A stretch of DNA of 62,632 bases from Parabacteroides sp. 52 (GCF_010500925.1 NZ_QVMG01000012.1:24742-87373), one strand, 5' to 3'; positions 18,614 to 28,624 are shown, counted from the stretch's first letter. Numbers and translations: made by a program. Notes: generated by a model from the letters alone, not told the origin.

Positions 18614-21456
18614 TAAATTACGATGTTAACGATTTTTCCGGGAACGACAATGACCTTCTTAGGTGTTTTGCCTTCCACCCACTTAGCGGAATTCTCATGG
18701 CTAAGTACAGTCTTTTCAACATCTTCTTTGTTCATATCAGCCGGTAATTCCAGGTTATAACGGGTTTTTCCGTTGAATGAGATGGCGTATGTAACGCTGT
18801 TTTCTTTCAGATATTCTTCGTTATACTGCGGCCAGGCAGCATCACAAATGGTTGTATTCTTGCCTAAAGCATGCCATAGTTCTTCTGTTATGTGAGGAGC
18901 AAAAGGAGCTAATACGATAAGCAGTTGTTCCAAAATGGCTCTCTTCTGGCATTTCAATGTTGTCAGTTCGTTGATACAAATCATAAAGGCACTTACAGAG
19001 GTGTTGAACGAGAAATGTTCAATATCCCAGCTTACCTTCTTGATGAGCTTATGCAATGCTTTCCATTCGTTGGCTGTAGGCGTTTCTTCGGTAACCTGTA
19101 AGCTATCGGTATTGTTGCCATAGAACAATCCCCATACTTTCTTCAGGAAACGGGATACACCGTCGATACCGTTTGTATCCCAGGGTTTGGATTGTTCCAA
19201 CGGACCCAGGAACATTTCATACAGACGCAGGGTATCGGCTCCGTATTTCTCGACGATCATATCGGGGTTGACTACGTTGAACATAGACTTCGACATCTTC
19301 TCAACCGCCCATCCACAGATGTATTTATCGTCTTCCAGGATAAACTCTGCGGTTTTATATTCCGGGTTCCAGTTGCGGAAGGCCTCTATGTCTAATACAT
19401 CATTCGTAACGATGTTGACATCCACATGCAAAGGAGTTACTTCGTATGCATCTTTCAGATTGAGTGACACGAATTTGTTTGTTCCGTTGATACGGTATAC
19501 GAAGTTGGAACGACCCTGTATCATTCCCTGGTTGATCAGTTTCTGGAAAGGTTCTTCATCGGCTATGACTTGCAGGTCGTACAAGAATTTGTTCCAAAAA
19601 CGGCTATAGATCAGGTGACCGGTAGCATGTTCTATACCTCCGAGATAGAGGTCTACATTCCGCCAGTAGGCGTTTGTCTTTTTATCAACCAATTCGTTGG
19701 CGTTGTGTGGATCTTCGTACCGGATATAATAAGCGGAAGAACCGGCAAAGCCAGGCATTGTATTGAGTTCCAATGGGAATATCGTTTTATTATCGACACG
19801 CGAAGTTTCTACAACCTCTTCGTTGACAGTATCCCAGGCCCATACCGTAGCATTTCCCAAAGGAGGTTCCCCTGTTGGGGTGGGCAAGAAACGGTCGACA
19901 TTCGGTAATTTCAGCGGCAACTTATGCAGCGGTAACATCTGTGGCAGGCCATCGGCGTCATAATACACCGGGAAAGGTTCTCCCCAATAACGTTGGCGGC
20001 TGAAGATGGCATCGCGTAAACGGTAATTAATCTTTACCTTACCCAATTGTTTTTCGGCTACGTATATTTTTGTTTTTGCGATGGCTTCTTTTACATTCAA
20101 ACCATTCAACACCAATCCTCCTTCCATACCTTTGCCGGGTTGCGGCGAATTCATCAGGATCCCTTCTTTGGCATCAAAACTCTCTTCTGTCACATCACAT
20201 CCTTCGATCAGCGGAATGATAGGCAGGTTGAAATGTTTGGCAAAGGCATAGTCGCGGCTGTCATGTGCGGGTACAGCCATGATGGCTCCCGTTCCATAAC
20301 CGGCCAATACATAATCGCTGATCCAGACAGGAATGGCTTCCCCGGTCAACGGATTGATCGCATAGGATCCGGAGAATACACCGGTCACTTTGCGGTCGGC
20401 TATACGTTCGCGTTCGGTTTTCTTTTTGGTCGCTATTTTGTATAATTCTACTTCTTTCTTTTGGTCTGCCGTGGTCAATACTTCTACCAGTTCACTTTCA
20501 GGAGCTAATACCATGAAAGTAACCCCGAAGATCGTGTCTGCACGGGTGGTGAAGATGGTGAATTCCCTGTCGGAGTCTTTCACCTTAAACTGCATTTCTG
20601 CTCCTTCGCTGCGTCCGATCCAGTTGCGTTGTGTATCTTTCAGCGATTCTGTCCAGTCGAGATCTTCTAATCCGTCCAACAGACGTTGTGCATAAGCCGA
20701 TACACGCAGGCACCATTGACGCATCATCTTCTGTTCGACCGGATAACCTCCCCGTTCGGAAAGTCCGTTGACCACCTCATCGTTGGCCAATACAGTACCT
20801 AAGTCGGCACACCAGTTTACCATCGTATCGCCCAGATAAGCGATCCGATAGTTCAATAATATCTCTTGTTTTTCTTTTTCACTCTTCGCTTTCCATTCGT
20901 CGGCGGTGAAAGAGAGTTCTTCCCCTTGCGCCACATTCAGTCCGCCACCGGTTCCTACTTGTTCGAAAGCCTGGATCAGTTCTTCTATCGGACGTGCTTG
21001 TTGTTCATCATAGCAATAATAGCTGTTGAACATTTGGATAAATGCCCATTGGGTCCAGTGATAATATGCCGGCTCAGAGGTACGCACTTCCCGGCTCCAG
21101 TCGAAGCTGAAACCGATCTTATCCAATTGTTCGCGGTACCGGTTGATATTTTTTTCGGTCGTTATCGCCGGATGTTGTCCGGTTTGAATGGCATATTGTT
21201 CGGCAGGCAATCCGTAGGCGTCGTATCCCATCGGATGTAATACATTGAAACCGTTGAGTCGTTTGTAACGGCTGAAAATATCAGAGGCTATATATCCGAG
21301 AGGATGACCTACATGCAGACCTGCCCCTGACGGGTAAGGAAACATATCCAACACATAGTATTTGGGTTTATCCGCATCTTCTTTTACTTTGTAAACCCCG
21401 TTGGCATTCCAGTATGCATGCCATTTTTTCTCAATGTCTCTGAAATTGTATTCCAT
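18613..21456 (-). CDS. leuS: Leucyl-tRNA synthetase
   Basis: This 947-residue class I synthetase begins [16 protein letters not shown] at 21456. A longer frame opens at 21498 but would start at the -7 element, so it is rejected. The HIGH motif is HVGHPLGY (about 43-50), the CP1 editing domain contains [18 protein letters not shown], and the KMSKS loop is EKMSKSMFN (about 705). The anticodon-binding and C-terminal domains are complete. The gene reads directly into the YitT gene. Confidence 0.98.
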   Translation of the reverse strand: MEYNFRDIEKKWHAYWNANGVYKVKEDADKPKYYVLDMFPYPSGAGLHVGHPLGYIASDIFSRYKRLNGFNVLHPMGYDAYGLPAEQYAIQTGQHPAITTEKNINRYREQLDKIGFSFDWSREVRTSEPAYYHWTQWAFIQMFNSYYCYDEQQARPIEELIQAFEQVGTGGGLNVAQGEELSFTADEWKAKSEKEKQEILLNYRIAYLGDTMVNWCADLGTVLANDEVVNGLSERGGYPVEQKMMRQWCLRVSAYAQRLLDGLEDLDWTESLKDTQRNWIGRSEGAEMQFKVKDSDREFTIFTTRADTIFGVTFMVLAPESELVEVLTTADQKKEVELYKIATKKKTERERIADRKVTGVFSGSYAINPLTGEAIPVWISDYVLAGYGTGAIMAVPAHDSRDYAFAKHFNLPIIPLIEGCDVTEESFDAKEGILMNSPQPGKGMEGGLVLNGLNVKEAIAKTKIYVAEKQLGKVKINYRLRDAIFSRQRYWGEPFPVYYDADGLPQMLPLHKLPLKLPNVDRFLPTPTGEPPLGNATVWAWDTVNEEVVETSRVDNKTIFPLELNTMPGFAGSSAYYIRYEDPHNANELVDKKTNAYWRNVDLYLGGIEHATGHLIYSRFWNKFLYDLQVIADEEPFQKLINQGMIQGRSNFVYRINGTNKFVSLNLKDAYEVTPLHVDVNIVTNDVLDIEAFRNWNPEYKTAEFILEDDKYICGWAVEKMSKSMFNVVNPDMIVEKYGADTLRLYEMFLGPLEQSKPWDTNGIDGVSRFLKKVWGLFYGNNTDSLQVTEETPTANEWKALHKLIKKVSWDIEHFSFNTSVSAFMICINELTTLKCQKRAILEQLLIVLAPFAPHITEELWHALGKNTTICDAAWPQYNEEYLKENSVTYAISFNGKTRYNLELPADMNKEDVEKTVLSHENSAKWVEGKTPKKVIVVPGKIVNIVI

Positions 21457-21497
21457 CTCAAAATCTCTCTTTATATATAACAATATTATTTGAGCCA

Positions 21498-21505
21498 CAA
21501 AGTTA
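21498..21505 (-). promoter_or_regulatory. -7 promoter element for leuS
   Basis: The minus strand reads TAACTTTG, a TAnnTTTG match 42 bases before the chosen ATG. Palindrome array B begins about 40 bases upstream of it. Confidence 0.6.
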
Positions 21506-21543
21506 GTGATTTATGTGGATCATTCTATTCTTTTTTTGCTGAC

Positions 21544-21645
21544 AAATAAAATTGCCGATATACGTCAGCACTTGTGCCGATATATATCGGCAATTGTGTC
21601 GACATATATCAGCACAAGTGTCGACAATTATCGGCAATTTTATTT
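21544..21645. repeat. Four-unit 22-bp palindrome array with terminal inverted repeats (locus B)
   Basis: Units are at 21554-21569, 21576-21591, 21598-21613 and 21620-21635, with 6-bp spacers ACTTGT, AATTGT and ACAAGT. The block is bounded by a perfect 17-bp inverted repeat: AAATAAAATTGCCGATA (21544-21560) and its complement (21629-21645). Bases 21544-21625 are identical to the reverse complement of 9970-10051. It lies between the divergent leuS and DUF4252/ECF promoters. Confidence 0.94.
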
Positions 21646-21766
21646 CCCCGGCAGATGAAAAAATAAACGGTGAATGAAAATGTACTTTTATGGAAAAAAA
21701 TCGATTATTTTGCAACAAAAGGGAATCACCCCCGTCTACTGATTAAAACCCTTTAAAAAGTATGCA

Positions 21767-22222
21767 ATGAAGAAATACATGATTATGTTGGCATGGATGA
21801 TTATCTGCCAGGTGGGATATGGACAGAAGACTGTGGACGATCTCTTCAAAGAATTTAAGAAGATGGACAATGTGACCCATATCAATATGGGAACGTTTAC
21901 AATGAAATTGGCTGGTTTTTTCACAGAAACGATGGGTGTTGACGGCATTGAGGTCTATACATTGGACGATTGTTCCACCCAGGTGAAGGAAAAGGTGACA
22001 AAGTGGGTCGGACAACTGAAAGATTCGAAATACGAAACCATGGTGACGACCAACGAGAAGGGGAGTAAAACCCGGGTGCTTGTGAAAATAAAAGAGGAGA
22101 TAATCCGCGAAATGGTCGTTATCACTACCGGAGAAGAAGTTGCCTTGATACGTATAAAAGGTAAAATCAAACCCTCTGATATCGAACAGGTGGTAAATAA
22201 ACACGGAAAAGGTGAATGCTGA
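21767..22222 (+). CDS. DUF4252 protein, first copy, in ECF sigma operon
   Basis: This 151-residue secreted protein has a signal peptide (MKKYMIMLAWMIICQVGYGQ) and the DUF4252 pattern DDLFKEFKKMDNVTHINMGTFTM, with VKIKEEIIREMVVITTGEEVALIRIKGKI near the end. The function is unknown. It overlaps the downstream sigma gene by 11 bases and resembles the fourth gene of this operon (23121-23591), consistent with duplication around a regulatory pair. Confidence 0.85.
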   Translation: MKKYMIMLAWMIICQVGYGQKTVDDLFKEFKKMDNVTHINMGTFTMKLAGFFTETMGVDGIEVYTLDDCSTQVKEKVTKWVGQLKDSKYETMVTTNEKGSKTRVLVKIKEEIIREMVVITTGEEVALIRIKGKIKPSDIEQVVNKHGKGEC

Positions 22223-22721
22223 TAGCTTCAAAGAGACGTTTCTCCCTTTACATCCTAAACTTTACAGGGTCGCCTTGGCCTTGGTAGGCAATAAAGATGA
22301 TGCGGAAGATATTCTGCAAGATGCCTACGCCAAACTTTGGGAAAAGCGCAGGGAATTGACGACTATTCATAATCCGGAAGCATTTTCGGTCACTTTAATC
22401 AAAAATCTTTGCCTGGATTTCCTTCGTTCCCCCCGTTCCCGCCGGCAGACAGAAAACCTGGAGACAGTCACGTTGGCCAACTATCTTACTCCTGACAAGG
22501 AACTGGAAGGGACGGACGAAATAGATAGGATCAAACAATTGATTGAACAATTGCCTGAGAACCAAAAACAGGTATTGAAACTGAGAGGATTCGGTGATTG
22601 TTCGATGGAAGAGATAGAAGAGATTACCGGATTCACTGCCGTCAATGTACGGACATTGCTCTCGCGGGCAAGGAAGATGATACGGGAACAATACATCAAA
22701 CCAAGCGTATATGAACGATAA
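22212..22721 (+). CDS. ECF-type RNA polymerase sigma-70 factor
   Basis: This 169-residue ECF sigma has region 2 (FLPLHPKLYRVALALVGNKDDAEDILQDAYAKLWEKR, about 8-44) and region 4 (IEQLPENQKQVLKLRGFGDCSMEEIEEITGFTAVNVRTLLSRARKMIRE, about 113-161). It starts at GTG (22212), inside the end of the DUF4252 gene, and overlaps the next gene by 11 bases. Overlap on both sides implies coupled translation. It probably controls its own envelope-related operon, held off by the downstream membrane protein. Confidence 0.93.
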   Translation: MNADSFKETFLPLHPKLYRVALALVGNKDDAEDILQDAYAKLWEKRRELTTIHNPEAFSVTLIKNLCLDFLRSPRSRRQTENLETVTLANYLTPDKELEGTDEIDRIKQLIEQLPENQKQVLKLRGFGDCSMEEIEEITGFTAVNVRTLLSRARKMIREQYIKPSVYER

Positions 22722-23124
22722 AGAAATAGACGAATTAATCCAAAAAGCAATCCGCCAAGAGTCCGAATTGCCCGAAGGCTTATCGAATCGACTGGAACAA
22801 CATATAGACCGGTTGGCGGCCGGAGAAAAGGAACGCAGTATATCGTTGAGGCGAAAACCTTCTTCTATGTATTGGTTTACAGGAGTGGCTGCTTCCCTGT
22901 TGTTGGGCATAATTGTCTTTTTCCAGACCGAAAACAATCGGGTAGGAGAGATGGCCGATACTTTCCAGGATCCGCAGGAAGCAGCGATTGTAGCCGAAAA
23001 GGCATTGGCCTTTCTGTCGACACAATTCAACAAAGGACTGACTCAGGTTTCCGAAGCACAGGGGGAAGTCAATAAAGTAAATGAAATAGTTAATGGACAA
23101 TTAAACGAATTAAACACACAATGA
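22711..23124 (+). CDS. Putative anti-sigma factor, single-pass membrane protein
   Basis: This 137-residue protein has a charged cytoplasmic N-terminus (about 60 residues), one membrane helix (SSMYWFTGVAASLLLGIIVFF, about 50-70) and a short periplasmic tail. This layout and the position directly after an ECF sigma gene suggest an anti-sigma factor. There is no zinc-binding HxxxCxxC motif, so it is not a ZAS-type protein. The 3' end overlaps the next gene as ATGA. Confidence 0.75.
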   Translation: MNDKEIDELIQKAIRQESELPEGLSNRLEQHIDRLAAGEKERSISLRRKPSSMYWFTGVAASLLLGIIVFFQTENNRVGEMADTFQDPQEAAIVAEKALAFLSTQFNKGLTQVSEAQGEVNKVNEIVNGQLNELNTQ

Positions 23125-23591
23125 AAACAAAATATATTTTCCTACTTTTTCTTTGCCTGGCGTCTGCACAGCTCAGTTTCGCCCAGAGTAACTCAAAACT
23201 CTTTGATAGATATGCCGATATGGATGGTGTGACTTCTGTTTACATCTCCAAGGCAATGTTCCAGATGATGCCGAATATAGAAACTGCCGGATTGAAACTG
23301 GCGAATCTGAAAGGCAAGATCGAATCGTTGCAGGTACTTACGACCGAACGAAAGGATCTCACAGAGAAGATGCAGGAAGAGTTTTCCCGATTTGTCACGA
23401 AGCAACATGCGGAATTGATGCGTGTGCGCGATGAAAAAACAAAAGCTACCTTCTATGCTCATATGCAGGGTGAGCGGGTGAAAGACCTGATTATGCTGGC
23501 CAATACGGAGGAAGGTTTCACGGTTATTCAGCTCTTGGGTAATTTTACTTTGCAGGATGTACAAGAAATTACCGGGGCGATGAGTAAATAG
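23121..23591 (+). CDS. DUF4252 protein, second copy
   Basis: This 156-residue protein has a signal peptide (MKTKYIFLLFLCLASAQLSFAQ) and the same opening pattern as the first copy (LFDRYADMDGVTSVYISKAMFQMMP), with IMLANTEEGFTVIQLLGNFTLQDVQEITG at the end. The function is unknown. It is the last gene of the four-gene sigma operon, coupled by a 4-base overlap. It may be an envelope sensor or a target of the sigma factor. Confidence 0.86.
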   Translation: MKTKYIFLLFLCLASAQLSFAQSNSKLFDRYADMDGVTSVYISKAMFQMMPNIETAGLKLANLKGKIESLQVLTTERKDLTEKMQEEFSRFVTKQHAELMRVRDEKTKATFYAHMQGERVKDLIMLANTEEGFTVIQLLGNFTLQDVQEITGAMSK

Positions 23592-23595
23592 TCAC

Positions 23596-23603
23596 TATAT
23601 TTG
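23596..23603 (+). promoter_or_regulatory. -7 promoter element for the COG4299 gene
   Basis: TATATTTG matches TAnnTTTG. It lies just after the DUF4252 stop, 88 bases before the preferred ATG at 23691. Confidence 0.5.
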
Positions 23604-23690
23604 CTGACATGAAATGCCGAACGTTGGATTCCATTGAGTGGTGTCCTTCGTTCGGTTTATATAAAACCACGAATAGTAAAAATCACAGAA

Positions 23691-24794
23691 ATGAAACCTT
23701 CAGGAAGACTTGTTTCCCTTGATGTCATGCGGGGGATTACAATTGCGGGAATGATTATGGTAAATAATCCCGGTTCATGGCGATATGTATATGCTCCGCT
23801 GCGGCATGCACAGTGGGACGGATTGACTCCGACCGATCTGGTGTTTCCCTTTTTCATGTTTATCATGGGTGTCTCTATGTATTTCTCCCTGCGCAAATAT
23901 GCGTTTACACTTTCCAAAGAGAGTGTATTCAAAATATTAAAAAGAACACTACTTATCTTTTTAGTCGGACTGGGACTGAACCTATTCGGTCTTGTGTTGA
24001 ATCAGGGCTTTTCCCATATGGAGAATTTGCGTATCTTAGGAGTGATGCAACGGTTGGCATTGGCTTATGGCATAGGTTCTTTGTTGGGACTGGCGGTTAA
24101 TCATAAATATATTTTGCATCTAGCCGGAGGTATTTTAGTGTTCTATGGTGCTTTATTGGGATTTACTGATAGTACGATATTATCTGAAAACAATATTGTA
24201 GCTGTTGTTGACAAGTTTTTATTCGGCACCTCCCATATGTATAAAGATACAATGGCCGATGGAACAAGGATTGCTTTTGATCCGGAAGGATTCTTAAGTA
24301 CGATCGGCAGTGTTGCCCATGTCTTATTAGGCTTCTATGTTGGAAAGATTATCGTGGATTGTAAGAAAGACAATGAACTTATTATCCGGAATATATTTAT
24401 TATCGGAACCCTGTTTCTGTTTGCAGGATGTTTGTTGAGTTATGGCTGCCCTATCAATAAGAAGATATGGAGCAGTACCTTTGTACTGACCACCAGTGGA
24501 CTGGCTTCCCTCTTTTTGGGTATACTGATCTGGATTATTGATATCAACGGAAAGAAGAAATGGTCTTTGTTTTTTGAATCTTTTGGTATCAATCCTCTCT
24601 ATTTGTATGTGCAGGCAGCTTTGTTGGCTACGCTTTTCAGTAAAATAGGCCTGTCTGCATTTTTGTATGCAGATGTGTTTCGTCCTCTTTTAGGAGATTA
24701 TGGCGGCTCCTTGGCATGGGCTCTATTCTTTGTTGGAGCCAATTGGATACCGGGATATTTTCTTTATAAGAAGCAGATATATATTAAGTTATAA
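23691..24794 (+). CDS. COG4299 / heparan N-acetyltransferase-like membrane protein
   Basis: This 367-residue protein has about ten membrane helices. The N-terminus RLVSLDVMRGITIAGMIMVNNPGSW is the signature of the acyltransferase-related COG4299 family (NagX / DUF5009 / heparan-alpha-glucosaminide N-acetyltransferase). The following WDGLTPTDLVFPFFMFIMGVSM is also typical. The start at 23691 puts this signature at the N-terminus; an earlier frame from 23634 adds an unconvincing polar extension. The substrate is not known; related proteins act on amino sugars. Confidence 0.85.
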   Translation: MKPSGRLVSLDVMRGITIAGMIMVNNPGSWRYVYAPLRHAQWDGLTPTDLVFPFFMFIMGVSMYFSLRKYAFTLSKESVFKILKRTLLIFLVGLGLNLFGLVLNQGFSHMENLRILGVMQRLALAYGIGSLLGLAVNHKYILHLAGGILVFYGALLGFTDSTILSENNIVAVVDKFLFGTSHMYKDTMADGTRIAFDPEGFLSTIGSVAHVLLGFYVGKIIVDCKKDNELIIRNIFIIGTLFLFAGCLLSYGCPINKKIWSSTFVLTTSGLASLFLGILIWIIDINGKKKWSLFFESFGINPLYLYVQAALLATLFSKIGLSAFLYADVFRPLLGDYGGSLAWALFFVGANWIPGYFLYKKQIYIKL

Positions 24795-24810
24795 TTGAAA
24801 AGAGAAAGAT

Positions 24811-25590
24811 TTAACCCGACACACTCAGGTTGAAACCGAATGCACGGGCGCGGTCGGCTATGGTCTCCAGTTCCTCTTTCGGCACTTTTTGCAAGGAATG
24901 AACAGGGGTTTCGCGATCAATGGTATAGATCATCACTTGTTTGGGATTGATCTGTTTCAAGGCTTCCAACCATCCGTTGATTTCTTCTTCTGTTGTGTTA
25001 TCTACAGATTCACCTTTGTGTTGACCGCGTAAAAACATTGTTTGGATAATGACATTGCCGTGAAAGCGTTTCAATTGCTCCAATAGTTTTTCAAAGGTGA
25101 AAGAGGGGGAGTTGGGAGCATTGAGTTGTTGTATCCGGCTATCCAGGACGGAATCGAGTTTAAGGATATTGTCTTCAATCTTATTGAGCGCATCAAATAC
25201 ATCCGGTTTATGTAACATGGTCGAATTGGACAGGACGGCTATTTTGGCTTTCGGACAATAACGGTTGCGTGTTTCAATCGTATCGTCTATGATGGCTCCG
25301 AATGCGGGATGCATGGTGGGTTCACCGTTCCCGGCAAAGGTGATAACATCGGGACAAATCCCTTCTTGCTGCATGGAAATAAGTTTTTCTTGCAATGCCT
25401 TCTGTACCTGTTGACGGGTAGGCAATTGGCTATGGGTACGTCTCTCTTCATTCAGACCGCATTCGCAATAGATGCAGTTGAAAGAACAAAACTTACCATC
25501 TGCAGGAAGTAAATTGACTCCTAAGGAAACTCCTAACCGACGACTGTGGATAGGTCCGAATATTATTTTGTCGAAAAGAATAGTTGGCAT
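24811..25590 (-). CDS. Radical SAM protein (COG0731-like)
   Basis: The start at MPTILFDKIIFGPIHSRRLG (25590) gives 259 residues. The radical SAM cluster motif is CSFNCIYC (CxxxCxxC, about 37-44), with the SAM-binding glycine region ITFAGNGEPTMHP (about 84-96). FGPIHSRRLGVSLGVNLLP is characteristic of the COG0731 group related to wyosine tRNA synthases. The specific reaction is unknown. It lies 43 bases after the helix-hairpin-helix barrel gene on the same strand and converges with the COG4299 gene. Confidence 0.87.
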   Translation of the reverse strand: MPTILFDKIIFGPIHSRRLGVSLGVNLLPADGKFCSFNCIYCECGLNEERRTHSQLPTRQQVQKALQEKLISMQQEGICPDVITFAGNGEPTMHPAFGAIIDDTIETRNRYCPKAKIAVLSNSTMLHKPDVFDALNKIEDNILKLDSVLDSRIQQLNAPNSPSFTFEKLLEQLKRFHGNVIIQTMFLRGQHKGESVDNTTEEEINGWLEALKQINPKQVMIYTIDRETPVHSLQKVPKEELETIADRARAFGFNLSVSG

Positions 25591-25632
25591 AATGATCACA
25601 CTTTGTAAGAACAATGGCAAAGATAGTATTCT

Positions 25633-27696
25633 TTAAAACTTCCACCTTAAGTTCCCATTAAAATCCGTTTTTTCTTTTCCTTCTATTTCTTCCAGGTCTG
25701 TTCCTAGGATATCGCGGTCGTTATAACGGGTATGGCCTATCTTTGCAAAAAGAGTAAGGCGGTCTGTTATATCCCACCGGAAGGTAGCGGCAAGGCGTAT
25801 GCCTTTGCCATAAAAAGAGGGCATATAGAAAGCATACAAAATATTCTTTTCATACGAACTGATGCGGCTATTGGAATCGTCGGTATGAAACCAGGCTATA
25901 TAGATATCAGCCTGCAGAGGAAAAGAAGAGGATTTCCAGCCGGCACTCTGAGCAAGCATAATGCCTTTTGCCGGTTGATCTTTTTTTTCTTCCGAAAAAG
26001 AGACAGCATCGATGGATGTCTTAAACAAAAAGGCCGGCTGATATCCGTATACGAATTGTATCCTCATCCGCTGTTGGGTGTAAGGAAGGATTAAAACGCT
26101 GTGGCCTTCCTCTTTTACATTCTTTTCTTTTTTCTTGTATTTATAACGGATATAGGCCGTGAAATTCTTATTGCGTGTATAATCTATCTGGCCCATATAC
26201 TCTTTTCCGGAAGAGGGGGCATCTATTCCGTATTTGAGCCAGGGAAAACGAAATATATCCGCATAAGCAGAGATTTTCCAATAGGGGAGGGGGACTACCT
26301 GTAAACCCATGTATATTCCTTGTTCGTTTTGGGGGGAATTATTGTTTTGAGAAAAGGCATTTCCGTAAAAGGCCTGGTACTTTCGGTTATAATAACGCTG
26401 TAAGAATAAAAAAGAAATGTAAGAAGTAGGAGTTAGTTGCAAAGCATTCAGCGTTGCCAATGCCTTGTTTTCGGATAAGGCGGTTTCCCCGTATATTTTA
26501 AAACCTTTGCGTTTAAAAAGATAGTCTATGCCTAGGTTTATATTTTTGTTTCCCCGGAAATAAAATAGGTTATACGGTTTGTCCTCCGGTTCTATCCGGT
26601 AGTTTCCGAAAGAGTAGGTGAGAGCTGTCAGCCCTATACATAGGTCGGGACTGAGATAACGTATATTACCTCCAAAGGTCTGTACAGGTACGGTATGGCG
26701 CTTCTCTTTGTCCCGGACCAAACGGTGGATACCATCTGTCTTGAAAGAGGTAAATACATCATTCTCTACTTTGGCATCCATTTTCCGGTAAGAATAGAAC
26801 AGGCTGATATCTACCTTATCGATATTAACCGTGGCAGCTGCTCCTCGGAAGAAATCTGTTTCGTTGGTGGAGAAATGGCGGCGGAAACCATTATTTCTTC
26901 TTTCGGCTTGTGCGACAATCGCGCTCCGGCTGGGTGTAAAATCATTGCTGATCACCAATCCTTGTCCGAAAGAGACTTTATAATCTCCTATAGCCAGGCT
27001 TTTCAACCATTGCATATCTTTCAGGAAAAAATGAGCGGAATAATAGTCATATCCTTTATGATGTTTGTTCCAGAAAGGTTCCCCTGCGTCTTTCTCTCCT
27101 GTGAAACCTATTTGCAGACGGTTGTCAAATAGGTAGGAATAACGTACGGAGTGGTAAAACGGTTCTCCCAGGTATTTACGGTTGGGGTATTGTTCGAGGA
27201 TACTGTCTGCCTGAGGGCGGTATCCTTTTTTCTGTTGAAAACATTGATCGTATCTGATTTGTAATTCATTGCGTCCGTATTTCAACAGGTTATTAACAGT
27301 GAAAGGAAGGTTATCAACCGCTGTTTTTCCGATATAAATGAATGGCAATAGTAAATCAATCGTTTGAAAATCCAGTTCTTCTATGTTCTTTAGTTCGTAG
27401 ATTGTTACCATCTTTCCGTATTTCGCGCGGTAAGTAAGAATACTTTCGATTTGCCGGTCTGTCAGGAAAGGTAACCTTCTCAGCTCTTCTCTATTTACAT
27501 GGTTCAGTTCAAAAGGGTGATCTGTCAGGTAGGACAGGTCATTATAAAGAGTTTCAATCCGTTGCGTATCTTCTGTTTCCTGCATCAATTCTTCGATATA
27601 TTCGATCCATTTATCTGATGATAGATGCCCCTGTCCTGCCAGGAAACCGGTATGGAAAAGGAGAAATACCGACAAACTTATCATTATTCTTTTCAT
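25633..27696 (-). CDS. Helix-hairpin-helix plus beta-barrel outer-membrane protein
   Basis: This 687-residue protein has a signal peptide (MKRIMISLSVFLLFHTGFLAG). About residues 55-115 contain ComEA-like helix-hairpin-helix units (HPFELNHVNREELRRLPFLTDRQIESILTYRAKYGKMVTIYELKNIEELDFQTIDLL). The remainder is a long array of amphipathic strands ending in W-K-F, typical of outer-membrane barrels. The combination is known in Bacteroidetes, but its role is not. It follows the PorV-like gene by 12 bases. Confidence 0.82.
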   Translation of the reverse strand: MKRIMISLSVFLLFHTGFLAGQGHLSSDKWIEYIEELMQETEDTQRIETLYNDLSYLTDHPFELNHVNREELRRLPFLTDRQIESILTYRAKYGKMVTIYELKNIEELDFQTIDLLLPFIYIGKTAVDNLPFTVNNLLKYGRNELQIRYDQCFQQKKGYRPQADSILEQYPNRKYLGEPFYHSVRYSYLFDNRLQIGFTGEKDAGEPFWNKHHKGYDYYSAHFFLKDMQWLKSLAIGDYKVSFGQGLVISNDFTPSRSAIVAQAERRNNGFRRHFSTNETDFFRGAAATVNIDKVDISLFYSYRKMDAKVENDVFTSFKTDGIHRLVRDKEKRHTVPVQTFGGNIRYLSPDLCIGLTALTYSFGNYRIEPEDKPYNLFYFRGNKNINLGIDYLFKRKGFKIYGETALSENKALATLNALQLTPTSYISFLFLQRYYNRKYQAFYGNAFSQNNNSPQNEQGIYMGLQVVPLPYWKISAYADIFRFPWLKYGIDAPSSGKEYMGQIDYTRNKNFTAYIRYKYKKKEKNVKEEGHSVLILPYTQQRMRIQFVYGYQPAFLFKTSIDAVSFSEEKKDQPAKGIMLAQSAGWKSSSFPLQADIYIAWFHTDDSNSRISSYEKNILYAFYMPSFYGKGIRLAATFRWDITDRLTLFAKIGHTRYNDRDILGTDLEEIEGKEKTDFNGNLRWKF

Positions 27697-27708
27697 AGTT
27701 GTCTCTCA

Positions 27709-28527
27709 TTAAAAGGTAAAGGAAAGTCCCAGGCCTGTACTCATGCCTAATACGGGATGGTATACAGTAGCCACGTCTATTGAAAATAAAGAAAGGTCAT
27801 AACCAATTCCCAAAGAAGGGAGTAGGGGAGTACTCTGTATTCCTGCCCGGAGATAGAAGGAGTTAAAGGCCCTGTATTCCATTCCTATACTGCCTGTAAG
27901 AACCTGTTCTTTTTCTGTGCCCATGCTTCCCATTATCAACAGGCTGTTTATAACTTCCCATTGGATTCCCATTTGAATATTATATCCGCTAAAGTTATTA
28001 TTATCAGCTCTTTTATCTCCGATAGAAACAGAAGGGGCATTCATTATTAACATTCCTATCAACAAGTTATCAAAGGGAGAAAAAGTAGCTCCGATATCTG
28101 TGGATAACCGAGAGGGGCGTTCGTCAAAAAGGGCGGTTTGTAATAGGCTATAATGTATACCGATACCCAATGCCCATCGCTCATTGAGCTGTTTGCCTAA
28201 CGAAAAGCGCAACAGGCTTTCCCGGTAGTCATCATATCCAAAAGAAGAGAGATGGATGGCGGCAGACAGAATAGGATTGGGATACAGGAAACTACCTGTA
28301 ACTGTTCCTAATTCTTTCAAGTGATACCTGTTGAAGTAATGGATCTGCAGTGTCTTTTTATCGGCTAAAGTAACCAGGGCAGGGTTAAAAAACGAGGTTT
28401 GTGTAACTCCATTTCCGCCTGTTCCCATACTTCTTATGTCAGGAAGTCTCAGATTATCAGTTGCATATGAATGAAAAGAAAGAAAAAAAAGTACTGTTAG
28501 GATGTACCAAAATTGTCTTTTTTTCAT
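27709..28527 (-). CDS. PorV/PorQ-like outer-membrane barrel protein
   Basis: This 272-residue protein has a signal peptide (to about SYA, residue 22). The RSMGTGGNGVTQTSFFNPALVTLADKKTLQIHYF pattern and regular barrel strands ending GLGLSFTF resemble the FadL-fold PorV/PorQ family. Some members are type IX secretion components, and a PorZ-like gene is at 13199, but the two are not linked. The closest relation is uncertain; a general outer-membrane protein is equally possible. It is the first gene of a probable operon with the helix-hairpin-helix barrel protein. Confidence 0.7.
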   Translation of the reverse strand: MKKRQFWYILTVLFFLSFHSYATDNLRLPDIRSMGTGGNGVTQTSFFNPALVTLADKKTLQIHYFNRYHLKELGTVTGSFLYPNPILSAAIHLSSFGYDDYRESLLRFSLGKQLNERWALGIGIHYSLLQTALFDERPSRLSTDIGATFSPFDNLLIGMLIMNAPSVSIGDKRADNNNFSGYNIQMGIQWEVINSLLIMGSMGTEKEQVLTGSIGMEYRAFNSFYLRAGIQSTPLLPSLGIGYDLSLFSIDVATVYHPVLGMSTGLGLSFTF

Positions 28528-28583
28528 AGTTAATGAGGTTCTAATAGGTGGTTAACTATCTGATATATACAGAATTAAACAGC

Positions 28584-28619
28584 GCAAACCATTTTCCCGA
28601 CGTCGGGAAAATGGTTTGC
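28584..28619. repeat. 36-bp perfect palindrome after the DinD-like gene
   Basis: Arms 28584-28601 and 28602-28619 are exact complements centred on CGACGTCG. The inner 32 bp are the same as a palindrome inside the neighbouring DinD-like gene (29235-29268). It lies 5 bases past that gene's stop, with T-rich sequence on its right. A loopless palindrome is a poor terminator; a protein-binding site or a mobile palindrome is possible. Confidence 0.9.
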
Positions 28620-28624
28620 CTTTT

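Noticed and set aside
21457..21498. N-terminal extension of leuS
   Set aside because: The extended start lies on the -7 element, and the extension is not family-like.
28584..28619. Simple intrinsic terminator for the DinD-like gene
   Set aside because: It has no loop and no U run on the minus strand, and its twin lies inside the gene.
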